From Tetrahymena thermophila SB210 (lineage: Eukaryota; Ciliophora; Oligohymenophorea; Hymenostomatida; Tetrahymenidae), in assembly GCF_000189635.1 (NCBI RefSeq), contig NW_002476025.1, forward strand, positions 1 through 64,000: 64,000 bases of DNA, read 5' to 3'. Position 1 is the first letter of the stretch. Each line of letters begins with the position of its first letter. The position numbers and the translations under genes were made by a program. The notes under the pieces were generated by a model, which saw only the letters and a list, made by a program, of their open reading frames with translations, ran no database searches and had not been told where the DNA came from. This document shows, piece after piece, positions 25,665 through 38,745 of the stretch.

Positions 25665-26128
25665 TTGATTGATAGATTGAAAAGTTAATAAAACAGATAA
25701 ATAATCCTGAGAAACAATAATTGAACAAATTAACAAAAAAAATTTTCAATTATGAAACTAAAATTATTTAAATAGATTACTTTAGCTTGTAAATGTTAAA
25801 TCAAATTTTATAAAATAAAAAAAAATATTTTTCCTTTATTTGTAGAGTATTTTTAACAAAATTGTTTTATTTATTGTTTAATTTATAAAATAAATATGTA
25901 TAGCACTATATTAAGAGTTTTTAAAACTTTTAATTGAAAAGATTATTTTATGAGTTTATTATTATTTATTTTAGATAAAGAAAACGAATTTAAGTATTTT
26001 GAATGTAAAAGTAAAATTTTAATTTGATATGTAATAGAAAGAATTATGCATAAAATGTATTACAAATTGAATGGTTGTTTAGAAATATAAATAAAATTAA
26101 TTAATACAATAAAAAATATATTATTTTA
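25665..26128. other. Intergenic, convergent genes
   Basis: A 464-base AT-rich gap between two converging stop codons. It presumably carries both 3' UTRs; nothing else is seen. Confidence 0.5.
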
Positions 26129-29100
26129 TCAAATTAATTTCTTAATAAATTTAGATTTTGTTATTTTTTAGCTTACTTCAGATTCTGATGTAAATGCTTC
26201 TTATTTAGGTAATATTTTTTAGTATTTTTATTATGGATGAAATTCAAACCCGCTCTTCTCTAAATTTTCATTTTCTTACTATATGGATGAAGGCTTTGGC
26301 CCTTTCCTTACAGAAAAAACTGAAAATTCATCAATTTTTTTATTTTATTTGAGAAAATTATCAAAAGAATTATCTCTAAGCTAATTATTTAATAGTGATT
26401 CTGCTTAGCCTTATCTTATATTTGATGGTTGCTAGTTGTTGCTACTTTACATAATCTACTTGCTAGACCTAGGCAAAGGCTCTTAAAATGTATAAGTTTG
26501 AATTTTTTCTAAACATGTTTTGAATGATGAACTTCCATTCATTCTATTACTAGAAGCCATCATACTTTGATTATCAAATTGTGTAATACTTTTCTTTTCT
26601 TAAATATTTGCCTTTTAGATTTCGCTTTCTTATATAGAGTTTATGCCAGCTATTTTCCTTTCTCTATTTTGAACTTGTTAATACTATTCAAACTTATCTC
26701 TTTAAATTGCAGAATTAAATGCTTAACTTGTATTATAATTAGGATGATTGTGGTTATTTATTTAAGTTCCAAATAAATCTTTTGACTAATTAGTTTATAT
26801 AGTGTTAAGTGAATGATAATTTGTTTACAAGGGGTTATTGTAGCTGTTTAATGCACTGCTTATGTTTTCTCTGTTGCTTTCTTTATTGTTTTAAGCTGTT
26901 TAATGGTTTAATATTCCTTTTTCTTTCAGTAATAAAGAAGTTGGTTAACCATGCTACTATTTTTTCAAAATAGCTTACTAATCAATTACCTGAGAATCGT
27001 TAGAGTCTATATGATTTCCATTATAATAACCATTTTGCTTAAGTTTATTAACCATATTTTAATCCTTTTATATTTGCTTGTTTTATTAGTTCATCATTTA
27101 TATAAATTTATTTTATTTATCTATGACCTATTAAGACTCTGAAGTTTCATTAGAAATTTGAATTATTTTTTAACTGGAATGGAGTTAACTCATCATAGAA
27201 GACTATAAATTTTACTTTTAATTTTTTAGTTATGGAGTTTGTAGGAAACCCTGATAATTTTGTCTCTCTTCTATTTAAGACTAAGTCAAATTGTCTTGAA
27301 GGTCTTATTTAAGATTTTTATTTCTCTTTTTTTAGAGCTTTTCCTTCCTAATTTAATCCAAATTTTCTTAATTTCTTTAAAGCAATTTACTTTTAACTGC
27401 AATTGAATGAGAACTATTTTGTAAAATTTCAGAGTCATTACTTTATGGTTGATTAGAAACATAATTAGAATCAAAATAATTATTAACATCTTAATTTCTT
27501 TTATTTACTTAATCAAATAAATTTTTTCCTTACTTAGGAGCAGGTTTAGCGAATTAGTGTTGATTCTTATTTCCATTTTAAGGGGAATTGCTTCTTTCGT
27601 CTTTATTAAATAGTTTATTTTTTAGCTAATCCTTAGAAATCACTTCTTTTATTTGCTAAATATTCTAATTAATTTTAGATGTTTCTGGTTAATACTATAG
27701 CATATCTTAAACTGTTCTTTTATTATTTATTAGCAACCTTTTTTACATTTCATTCAAAGCTTTTAATGTACTCTTTTGTGTTATATTTTTTATGTTCTCT
27801 TCATTAATCTGAGCTAATTATTGTGCCTCTTAATATCTTTCAAAATTTCTTTTTTCTATTAGACTTATTTTTTGGTGCTTCTTAGGATATTCTCCCATCA
27901 TTTCATTTGAATAACTTTCTTCATTTTCCATATCCTCGTGATGGACTGGAAATACAATTTATGAATTAAAAGCTTCTAAATCTACTTCAGCTTATTCTCT
28001 ATGAGTATTCTTATTTTTTGCTTAATCAATATACATTTATCTTTCTTCAAATTCACTATTGTTGCTTTACAAATCACCTAATTTATTATTCTTTTGGATA
28101 TGGTTTCCGTTTTTATAATTTTTTTATTATTGTTGTAAATGTTTTTGCTCTGTTAAGAATTAATTTCTTTCTTTTAAGTTATATTTTTATTATGGCTGAG
28201 TTTAATTGTAATCAGTAAGTTCATTATCTGTGAATAAAATATTATTCTACCTAATTTTTTGCTTTTATATGTTTTCTTTTTATTAATTATTTATTTAATT
28301 AGCATGGTTATTTTATTGTGCTGTTAATTTCCTTGAATCTATTGCCATGCTACTTGAAAAAACAGATTTATTTTAATTTGGATCCTAAACAAGCTCTATA
28401 GAAGAAAACTCGTCTTATAAATGATTTAAAACAACACTCCCTCTCTTTTTGCTTCCACCACTTTTTGAGAATTTACCATTTTTATTATTTTCATCTTCAC
28501 TTTATTAATAATTTTAAGAATCTTCCTCATCTTCTTGATGATTATTTCCTTCATAATCACTATCTTCAACTTATTGGTAATTATCCTCCATTTCAATTAA
28601 ATTACCTTTACGTAGTTTTCTGATATTAATATTTTCTATATCTTGCTCTACTTCCATGAACTAATTACTATTTAAGATATTTTTATTCTATTTGTTAATT
28701 TTACTTCGACCATCTTATTATTGACCTCCTACTTTTTCAACATCCATTTTTCTATTATTTTTTTTTTCAAATCCTTAAACTATTTCTTGTTATTCATCGA
28801 TCATCTTGCCATCGTTAATATTCGATCTTTGGTTCTATTTGGATAATTATTTGTTATCTTTTTCTTGTTATTAGTTTATTTTACTTTGTTGATTTTAATT
28901 TTGTTAAAATTTATCTCCTTCAATTTAAACTGAATTCGACTACTATGCTTAATCAAAAAACTATTAGTTTGAATTATTATTTAAATCTCCCTACTCTGCA
29001 TGATTGATTCCATTATAATTTACATTGAAAATATTTTATTAATTATTATTAATATTAGGTTAAATATCGTCATATTGTAGTTATTATTATTATTAAGGAT

Positions 29101-29998
29101 TTTGATTAAAAGGTGAAGTGTCATCTTAGGTTTAGTTATCAATATCGAAAACCGTAGAAAACGCAGATATAATTTCAAAGGACTCATTTTTAATCCTCAG
29201 ATAAACAATTACTCTTCCTCCAACCATCTCATCACCAAATTGTAATTAAATTGTTTGATTGAATTTATTTGCTAAATATATTTGAGAAATTAAAAAATTG
29301 GGTGGTATCAAAAGACGATTTTTATTATCAAATTAAGATAATATGCGAGAAAAATTATAGTTATTGCATATATTTCTATTAATTTATAAAACTAGATCCT
29401 ATTCTCCATTTAAAGCCTCAACGTGAATGTGCTCTTCATAAAATTTAAGCTACAGGATAGAATTTTTAAATTCTTTTACACTTTTTAGATAATTCTAATT
29501 AATTTCTAAATATAATATATTTTCTTAACTTAGGTTTCTCATGTGATTAAAGTATAAATGCTAGTTTAAATTAGGGTTTAAATACACATCTCTTTTAATT
29601 TCTAATATTCCATCTTCATCGTATATTTTCATAACAAACTATACACATAAATCATTTGAATAGTTATCTTTTTTCTAAAGGCTAAACATAACTTTTTTTG
29701 TAGATTTTCTTATCGACTTTAAACTTTAATAAATTCTTGTTATATCCATTTCAAAAGTTGCATTTTCTATCCCTAAGTCTCTATTATTTATAAAAGAACT
29801 AAAGTAGTTCATTCTAAAATAGGAAAGAAGCACTAAATGATCTGAGTCTAAGTTATTTAAATATTCACTATTTTACATAAGAAGCCATCCATGAATATTA
29901 TTCCACATAAAGCAAATATTAGAATTTCCACTAATACAAGTCTTAAAAAAATGCATCAACTGGCTCCATTTCTTATTGTCTTCTAAGTAAAATATCAT
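26129..29998 (-). CDS. RAD9-like checkpoint clamp subunit with very long Gln/Asn-rich tail
   Basis: A single exon from ATG 29998 to TGA 26131-26129 encodes 1289 residues with no TGA in frame. The first 300 or so residues resemble RAD9, a PCNA-fold subunit of the 9-1-1 DNA-damage clamp. YFRMNYFSSF matches the RAD9 FLFAPLFFQQY region. MDITRIYQSLKSIRKSTKKV matches the following conserved helix. LIPPNFLISQIYLANKFNQT with QLQFGDEM and IISAFSTVFDID matches the last clamp strands (KEFRGLLSFAES, IHFDAPG, FVLATLSD). Residues from about 310 on are hydrophilic, rich in Gln, Asn, Ser and acidic patches, and probably disordered; RAD9 also has a phosphorylated disordered tail, but only about 120 residues long. 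The start fits because alignment covers the family N-terminus and an upstream TGA closes the frame. Alternative: another PCNA-like clamp subunit. Confidence 0.68.
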
Positions 29999-31389
29999 CT
30001 TATAATATATTTAACAAAATCTTAATTCCTACTTATATGTATTTCTCTTAAAAAACACTAAATCTAAGAAATTATTTAAAATTAAAAATGGAACTTATAC
30101 AATTAAGTTTTTTTATAACAGCAAATGCTAATCTTTTTTTTAAAACTTTGCTAACTTTGTTCAGAATTGAGATTTAAAATACTTTTATTTATTTTATATT
30201 ATTTTTTCAGCCAACCTACTATACCTACTTCTTCTAAATTTACTTTTAAACTAGTGTATAAAAATCAGAGATATCCTAAATTTTGTAAAGCGCTTAATAT
30301 TATATAACCTACTATCTATAGAATTGAAACTTTTAAAAAATAATTTTCTTATTTTGAATTTTTCTTTCCTTTATTTTTTTGCTATAACAAGACTTGAATT
30401 CAATTGATATATTTTTTAATTTTTGTTTATTTATATTGTTAAATAACTAATTATGATTATAAATTTCTGAGATATTCTTATAAATTGTATTGATTTTAAT
30501 CTCAATTTGCGCCTTTAAGTGATTTTGATTTTGAAATATTTCAAAAGTATTATATTTAACTTAAAAGTATTAAAACGCAAACTGAAAATTATTAGTGCGC
30601 AAAAGTGTCAGAATTTATTGTATCTTAAAAAATATTTTCTCTCTGTAAATCTATTGAATTATTAACTAAAAAGCTCTTCAAAAATTTAAAGATCAAATTA
30701 AAATGAGCTATAGGAAAATTTTTATCCATCTGTCTAACTTTCATGCAAAAAGTTTTTATTGATTTCATAATCAAAACTAAAAAAATATATTTTGTTTTGC
30801 AAAAAATACAACAACAAAAAAATTTATAAAAATATTTTTTCGATTAAAAAGCTCAAATGAAAATATATTATAACTTATGTATGCCGATAATAAACTGCCT
30901 AAAATTGATCAAAATTCTAAATTCAAACTTATCAATATACAATAATGTTTAAATTATTTATAACATAAGAAATATTGAATTAATTTATATAAGCAAAAGT
31001 GGCTATTAAAATTGAACAAATGAGCATAAATAAAAAAATTCTTTCATATTATTTATGCTTTTCAATTTTTTTATCAAATTGCTAATTATTTTCTATTTGA
31101 AATAATTGTGAATGTGTACTTGTGTTTAATTATGTGTAAATATAAAAAGATGATGACTGATGCTAAATGATATTTACTAACTAATCTATCTATGATTAAT
31201 CCTATCTTTGAATATATAAATAAATATATTTACAGACAAGTAAAATATAGAATTTTTTTTCATTTAATTATAAGATGTGAAATTTGCACCAATCAATTTA
31301 TGAATTATTGATAGCTTACTTTCTTTTTAAAAAAGCAACTTTTATTTATTTATTAACTTACTTACTTGTTTCCATAATATTTTTGATCT
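29999..31389. other. Intergenic, no gene seen
   Basis: About 1.4 kb of AT-rich DNA between two minus-strand genes. The clamp gene frame stays open a little upstream of its ATG but lacks another start before a TGA. No other signal is seen. Confidence 0.5.
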
Positions 31390-32478
31390 TCAAACAATAT
31401 TATCAGTTTTTACTTTCTTGTGGCTTTCGCTTTCTATACTATCTGTTTAGTTTGAGCTAGCACTTTTATCTAAAGAGGAATGAGGTCTTTTAACATTAAT
31501 TTCTTCAGCCTTTTCTGGATTTTCCTCTTATTTCTTATTTGAGTCGCCATTTTATTCTTTTGTTTCATGCTTTTCATTATTATTAACTTCCTACTATTTA
31601 TCTTTATCGTGCTTTTCATCTTTTTATTCGCTTTCTTCCTTTTTTTCATTACTTTCACTTTCCTTGCTTTAATCATCATGATGTTTGCTATGATGTTCAC
31701 CATCTTCTTTTTTGTGAGGTTTATATTTCTTAAATGTTGGCTAATAAATATCAGTGTGCACAGGCATTCTACCTGAACTTGTTCTTGTAGTCCTTCTACC
31801 TGAATTTTCAGATGCTATTTCTTTTTAAGAACCATTTTCAGTATTATTATCTTCAGTTTATTAATTTGATTTGTCATCATTAGAAGTAGGTTAAACTTAA
31901 GTTTATGATTTAGGTTTTCTACCTCTCTTTTTGGGAATTTTTGGCTATTCTTCATCTTCTTCTTCAGCATTATTTTGTTTAGACTACTTTTAAGGTACTT
32001 TTGCTTCGTATTCAGATCCTTCATCATCGTCTTCATCTTCTTTACTCTTTTTTGACTTTGAATTTCTTGTTTATCTGGTCACTTTAGCAATTTTTTTTTT
32101 AAGACTGGGTCTACCTCTTTTACCAGGTTTTTTCTTAGACTTCTTACCGCCATCATAGTCATCATCTTCATCATAATCTTCGCTGAATTCTTCATCTTCT
32201 TCATCGCCATCTTCATCATCATAGTGGGCTTCTTTTTCAGGTTTAAATTCATCATCATCTTCTGAATCATCACCTTTAGATTTGCGCCCTCTTGCACCTT
32301 TTTAAACTCCAACATATTTCATTTTAGGAGCTCTGCGAACTTCTTATTCTTCCTCTTAGCCAGCCTATAAATCATTTTCGGAGCTATTTTCATTTTTTTT
32401 CTCTACTGATTAATCTTTTTCTTCAGATTGCTTATCTTCGACATGCTTAGTCTTTTCTTCAGAAGCAGGTTAACTCAT
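31390..32478 (-). CDS. Acidic AT-hook chromatin-type protein
   Basis: A single exon encodes 362 residues, over half of them Glu, Asp, Lys, Ser or Gln. Three AT-hook-like basic motifs are visible: GARGRKSKG (about 61-69), GKRGRPSLKK (about 119-128) and KRRGRKPKSQ (about 183-192). AT-hooks insert an RGRP-type core into the minor groove of AT-rich DNA. Between and after them lie long acidic blocks such as EDDDEF and DEDGDEEDEEF, and a Glu/Lys-rich C-terminal third likely to be helical or disordered. The organisation recalls HMGA-like or nucleosome-associated proteins. No enzymatic domain, bromodomain or PHD finger is present. A nuclear role on AT-rich chromatin is inferred; specific partners are unknown. 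Confidence 0.85.
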
Positions 32479-33485
32479 CTTTATAAAAATCTTTTTAATA
32501 GGAAATATATGATATTTTTTCTTTCAAAAATTAGATTAAAAACTTTTAATTTATTATGCCAAAAGATCTTTCGTTCTTATGCATAAATTTATTTAATAAA
32601 ATTATTAATAGAATACTAATTTTTCTTTTTTCTTTCTTAATCAGAAAAAGAATATAATATTGAATATTATAGCAAATAATCATATCTTAGTATATGAATT
32701 CTAATGAAAGAGCGCTTTTTTTACTTAATTTTTTTAGATGCCCGCTATTGTATTGAATAGTAAGTATTTCTATATAAGTAATATATAACCTAATAATTTA
32801 ATGAATACTTATTAAATAAATTCTAATAATCTCTAAATTAATATTTCCGAATTTACTAAAATGCTTACAAATATTTAAAAAAAGATTAAAATATTTTTTT
32901 TAGCTGATAAAATTAGGATGAAAAACTCTAAATAAAAAAATAAATAATAAATTAGACAGATAAATTTAATTCTTTGGCGCATTTATTATTTTAGGTATTA
33001 ACAATTATGATATTTATAATTTAGTTTTTCCTATTTTTGAATTATCAAAATATTATTTATAAAATTTAATTCATAGACTTATGAGATTGAATTTAATTAA
33101 AAATATAATTTTATATGAAGCTTAACAGTTCTTTATTTGAAAAGATAAAATTTAGTTTAATTTTATTACTAAAATATTATGATTTAAGAATTTACAATTA
33201 ATATATAAAAATATTTAATTTTAATTTATTATAAATGATTATAAATGTGAAAAGCCTTTTTTTCAAATATTATATAAACTATATGTGCAATTATTTGCAT
33301 TAAGAGGAGACTAAGGCTTTTGTAGATTATTAGATAATTGATAAATTAGTATTAATATATTAACATAATAAGGTTTATTTGATTATTTTTTATTTTGAAA
33401 ATTTATTTTTATTTATTAATTCGATTCAGAAAAAATGGATCTAGTAGTAATTAAATTCTTTATTTAAATTAGATTTTCACTTATT
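32479..33485. other. Intergenic, no gene seen
   Basis: About 1 kb of AT-rich sequence upstream of the AT-hook gene and downstream of the first transporter. Nothing recognisable is seen. Confidence 0.5.
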
Positions 33486-35398
33486 TCAACTTTTCTTTTA
33501 GTTTTGCTATTATATAAAATACTATCCTAAAATTATAGAGAAAAGACCTGGAAGAATCAAAGCATAGCCCAAACATGTGAGACCCTCTTTTATAAAAATA
33601 TATTTTTATTAGAAAAGTTTAGTTTAATATAAAATTAAATGGTTATAATAAAATTTTAATTTTTTTTATATGATAGATATTTATAATTGTATTTACCTGG
33701 TAAAATTTAAACACCCAGAGCTTATAGAGCTAATGTACTAATAATAGGCTCAAATAGTTATGCCGTTTAGGGCACTAAAGGGACAAATACTTTGCTAACT
33801 ATAAACATAGATACAAAACTACCCATACCTAGCAATATCGACATTAACAAAAAACTTACAAAGTTTTATTCTGTAAATAGCCCATACCAACCCCATGATG
33901 GATCTTTGACAAAATCCATACCTGAAAAAAAGTAACTTAGCAAAGTAAGATTAAACATATTCAAAAAGAACGTTAGAATTGTATTAAGGTGGGTAGGAAA
34001 TACTTCTCTTGCTGCAGCTTAGTGCTTAGCCAATTTAGACATCAAGAAACTTACAAAAAGACTAGAGCCATTACCAAAAAGTACTCTTTACCAGTTAGGC
34101 CTGTGGATGAATTTAGTCATTTTATAGTGGTATGCTGATGGAGGTAAGTCAGATGCATCAAAAAAAATGTTATCTGCAAGTACAAAAGTGACACCCATAG
34201 TGGTAATAATGCCACCAAATATTTCTATATAGTGAATTTAATCTTTTTTGATCACTCTTTAAAGAAATAGGTAAAAATTGACAAGATTTCCAAGTATAAT
34301 AGCATGAGAAACATAAGTCCACTCAAAACAAAACAAAGTAAAACAAAACCAAGTTGATTATGTAAAAGAGCTTAAAAATAACTTTTTTAAATTTTCTGGT
34401 TTCATAATATATGAAATACTATATTTAGCTTTTACTTTCTCATCTCCTGTTCTAAACTCGTACTATGCAAAAGGAATCATCAAAAAAAATTACATGAAGA
34501 ACCTCCATGCTATACGTAAATATTTTTCTGCAGGCATATATTAAATCCAGGAAGGAATTATCCCATTTGCAAGTGTACCAAGAAATAACAAACACCAAGC
34601 ATATTAAATATTTACATTTTGATAAACTGGCTTAAGTAGAATAGGTTTTTTAAAATATCTGCTTACTTTATTTATATCGTTTGTAAGTTAATTAGTGATT
34701 TCAACTTTTTAGACTTATCCTTCTTTATCTTTAAACAACAAAGAATCTTCTCTTACTTCGCAAATATCTTCAACATGAAATGCAAATCCACTACCATACA
34801 CAACTGATGTTTTAGGCTTTCTTTAAATGTAAGAATCGCTGCTTGGTCTTGCTGAGGGTAAATCTTACTCTCTACAGTCATATTAATCAATACTAAATTT
34901 ATCAATGTTTGTATCAGATATACTACCTCTTGGGTCCTCTGCTATGACTTTTAAAGGCTAACCGCTTGCTATAGTAGATTTCTTTGTATATATTTATTAG
35001 TAAGTCTCATAATTTTTTTGTTGCTGAGGCACTGTAAGGAAGCTAGTTTTTAGCTATTACATTTCTATATTTTGTGGTTATATGATCTCTATAGAATCCT
35101 CTTATGGGTATGGAATGAGATCTTTATTCTAAATCTTTTAATAGTAGAAGATTGATTTAGGAAGTTCTTATCTTCCATCTTGTCTTAAGCTTTCTTGTTG
35201 CAAATTATGGGTATTTACAGGTTGAATATCTTATTACTTATTTATTTGCTAAACTTGTTTATTATTTATATTATTATCTTCTTCAATTTAAGTCTAAGAT
35301 GAGCTTGTCACATATATAAATGGAGTCTTCTAATCACTTACATCTTATGGATTAGCTTGGTTTTTATCACTAAAAATGTAATTTTCTTAAACTTTCAT
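33486..35398 (-). CDS. DMT/EamA-like ten-pass transporter, paralogue 1
   Basis: Two exons (35398-33697 and 33586-33486) encode 600 residues. A hydrophilic Gln/Ser-rich cytosolic N-terminus of about 270 residues precedes ten predicted membrane helices. In the first EamA-like half IPSWIQYMPAEKYLRIAWRF leads into TM2 and matches the WR-containing helix of drug/metabolite transporters. In the second half TAQLFEPIISTLALQALGVQ resembles the EamA helix that carries a conserved Glu-Pro. The intron (33696-33587, phase 1) sits just before the last helix, GLTCLGYALILPGLF, exactly as in the two paralogues downstream. The C-terminal tail is short here (QQQNQKKS) and lacks the coiled region of the others. 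The substrate cannot be told; family members move sugars, amino acids or nucleotide-sugars. Confidence 0.83.
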
Positions 35399-36301
35399 TT
35401 TACTTTTAAGAAAATATGATGTGTTTTAATTAAATTTATTATAAAATTTCTATGTATAAATTTTAACATTTTTGTAATAAATCAGTTTATATATTTCAAC
35501 TTAAAATCAATTATATCACTAAAAAGCCTTTATGAAGCATGTCTCAACAATATGTCTATATAATAGAAACTAAATACTATTTTCAATCACTGCATATTTA
35601 ATCTGATTAGCCAAGATGTTCCTTTACCAACTTTACTATTTTTGGAAATAAATTATAAAATTTAAATTAGTAAACTCATACATTTTATTTGGTTGTTTTT
35701 AAAAATTACTAATTATTTTAAAAGATTTTTTAAAAATAAGTTATATATAGCTTTTGTTATATAAAAATAGCTACTACTACTTTACACTTCTCCTAAAATT
35801 TTACCAGAAAACAAAATTTATTGCCGAAAAAACTTTTTATGTTTATCTCTTCTTTGTTTTTTTTATATATTTAAAAATTGAAAAAAAATTCTATATTAGT
35901 AAATTTAAGATTGTAATCAATCTACATTTATGAAGAGAATTTGAGGTTTTTTTTTCTTTTGAAAAGATGAAATTTAATTAAATAGCTTTAAACTTTTATA
36001 TTAACTCAAAAGATTAGACTGTTTTTGATATAATTACTTGTATTTATTTACATTTATAACATCTATTTTAAATTTTGTTATAAAATTTAAGCAATTTAAC
36101 ACAAAAGATATTTAATAATTTCAATTTGATTAAGATAGATTGGATTTATTTAATTTTTTTATTTGTTTCTAGAAAAATTGGCTTGACTTATTAGAAAGAA
36201 CATATGCTCAAAAAGATATTTATTTATTTTCTGGTGATATAATAAATCAAAAGTAAGTATTATTGATTAGAAATATCTAAATAAATTAACAAATAAAAGA
36301 A
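35399..36301. other. Divergent intergenic region
   Basis: About 0.9 kb between a minus-strand transporter start and a plus-strand gene start, so it must hold two promoters. It is AT-rich with homopolymer runs; no defined element can be assigned. Confidence 0.5.
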
Positions 36302-38745
36302 ATGGATTTTATAAAGGAAAATAAAGGCAAAATTTTAGTAGCAGTTGCAGCAGTTGGTGGATTATTGTGGATTTAATCAAGAAATAGTAGCATCCCTGAT
36401 TAGATTACCAAATTGATTAACTCCTACATAGAAAAGAGAAAAAATGTGACTGAAGAAGATATGAAAAAGGAAGATATTATCAAGTTAAGAAAGGAAATCA
36501 GCTATATTTTAAAGCAATTTGTCTAAAAGGGTAAAAACAAAGAAGAAAGAGAAGGCTAGTACATAGAATTTTACATTACATTTTTCTAGATTTTTTATAA
36601 GCAAATTAAAGAATTGTCTGATGATCAATAGCAAATGAAAGGTTTAATAGAAGGATATAGAGATATCATGGGTTCATTTTTGCAGATATCTTTATTAGGA
36701 GATTCTCTTTTTGAATCAAACTAGGATAACAAATTTAGTGTGTAGGAATGTTTTTATTAGCTTTTTACAAATGGCGAAATTGAAGAAAAAATAGATACTA
36801 TTGATTTCATTTTTTCTTCTCTTCATTTTATCAGAGAAGAAGATTTAGTAAATTTTGTAGACTCTAGAATTATGGTTAATCAAGATTTAAAGTTTAACTT
36901 TTTAACAAAGCTTATTCGTCATTCTCATACATGCTTGAAAATAATTTCTAATCCTGAAAATAGACTTTCAAACTCAGATTTCTACTTCTCAAAGTTCTAT
37001 TTTGAAATGATTGGAGATATTAAATTTCTTAAACAACTTTAACCTCTCAATCTTATTCAATCTATGACTTTATTTAATGCTTATTGCTCTAACTTTAACA
37101 AAAATCTAGAATTATTTATCTTAAAAGAAACATTTATGCTCAAATGGTAAAAACTCATTTAAAGCATTTTAAGCAACTAAGAATATATCAAGCAATTATC
37201 TAACGAGTAAGACTCAGCAAAAACACTAAGCGAAATATTCAAATAACTTGCTTTTTCTCTTTTCAACTTCACTATTTCCTTTAATATAGAAGAAAAGCAA
37301 CTTGATACCTATACAGAAACCTTTTAACAGCGTATTCTTCCTTTTAGCTCAGTATTATTGTTAGCTGAAGAAACCCTCAAAACTATGGATTGCTTCTTAA
37401 AGAATTTGAAAAAATTAGGTTTGATTAATAAGCACAAAAACACCTTCATGACTATTATACATGATTTCTTATTAACTCTTGTATAATTTTATGATAAAAA
37501 TAACTGCTCTAATTACATTAATATCTTTATATTATCGATATCATTAATGATTATCAATTGTCATAATTAAATACCAAGTAGCAAAACAATAAACTAATTT
37601 TGGGCATCAATCTACTTGCCTAAAGACTGCAGTCTATAAATTGTATCTGAGACATTTTTCAGAATGAGCTTAGTTCAATTCTTTGAAATGACAGGTAATT
37701 TTTCATACTACATATACATTTATATTAATAAATAAAATTTTCATTTAAAATAGGTTTAACTACTTTTATTGAGTCACTCATTAAATATTATGAACCTGAT
37801 ATGCAAAAAAAAATTAAAGTATTATTGCAACTACTCAACAATAAGAGATACAACTTTAACAGACTAAGAATTATTGGATATCAATTTGCAATATTATAAA
37901 GTGATTTTGAGGATTAAGTTGTACAAGAAAATATCACTAACTAAATTTTCAAAAAGACAAATAAAGATAACAAGGCTTGTATTTTTTCATTGATTAACAT
38001 TGGTGAAAAAATATTTACCCCTCTTCATTACATTAATTAAATCGATGTTGAAACTGACATTAGTGATAATGAAGAAAAATAAGAAATTTCCCAATAAATA
38101 GAAAAGTATACATAGGAGTGTATCTAATATTTAATTAACGTTTTCTAGTTATCAAAGGAAAAAATAAGTATTGAAGATATGCTAACCTATGCAAGAAATG
38201 GAATTCATAGTAAACTTACTCTAGAATAGATTAAATCTGTAGCAGAAGAAGACGATTAAAATAATACTTAAATAAAACAAGGTATCGTATTGAATAACCA
38301 AATGGAATTATTCTTTGATAAGCAGATGGTCTTTTAAGGTTTTGAACTCACATAATTAAACTAAGATATGAGTTTGATATTTTATGATACTTTGGATTTC
38401 GTTAAAGAAATTTAATACAGACTATTTACTAAAAAGTTCTTTGTTGATTATGCAGTTACTTGCTTCTTTAAAAATCCCTTGATTATTACATAAATACACA
38501 CTCATGCATTAGTGTTATATGAATTGATGATTGATTTCATTTATGAATATTTAATTAAAAATCCTGAACATGATAACCAAGATATTGATTATCTAAAAGA
38601 CTAATTGTGTGACGACAACACTGTCTTCAGTACATTAAAAAAAGATTCTTTATTATTTATTGAAGGTAATTAAACAGCAAAAAGCATCACAGAGTAGCTA
38701 TTAAAAAGGGTTGAAGCAAGACTTGAATAAATTTCAAAACTTTGA
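36302..38745 (+). CDS. Unrecognised 794-residue protein with N-terminal membrane anchor
   Basis: Two exons (36302-37694 and 37754-38745, intron of 59 bases, phase 1) encode 794 residues. The N-terminus reads MDFIKENKGK followed by ILVAVAAVGGLLWI, a single hydrophobic segment that could be a signal anchor. The rest has no further clear membrane helix. It is rich in Leu, Ile, Phe, Lys and Glu and looks like an all-helical, possibly HEAT- or armadillo-like fold facing the cytosol or an organelle surface. I find no catalytic motif. It lies on the opposite strand between two paralogous transporters, but has no resemblance to them. The start was chosen as the first ATG in the frame with the hydrophobic anchor directly after it. 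An organelle-surface tether or import factor would fit the layout, but that is speculation. Confidence 0.83.

Noticed and set aside
26951..27142. Plus-strand hydrophobic frame opposite the RAD9-like tail
   Set aside because: It is an antisense shadow of Gln/Asn/Lys codons; the minus strand is open for 1289 codons.
31567..31776. Plus-strand hydrophobic frame opposite the AT-hook gene
   Set aside because: It is the antisense shadow of Lys/Glu-rich codons on the minus strand, which read as Phe/Leu.
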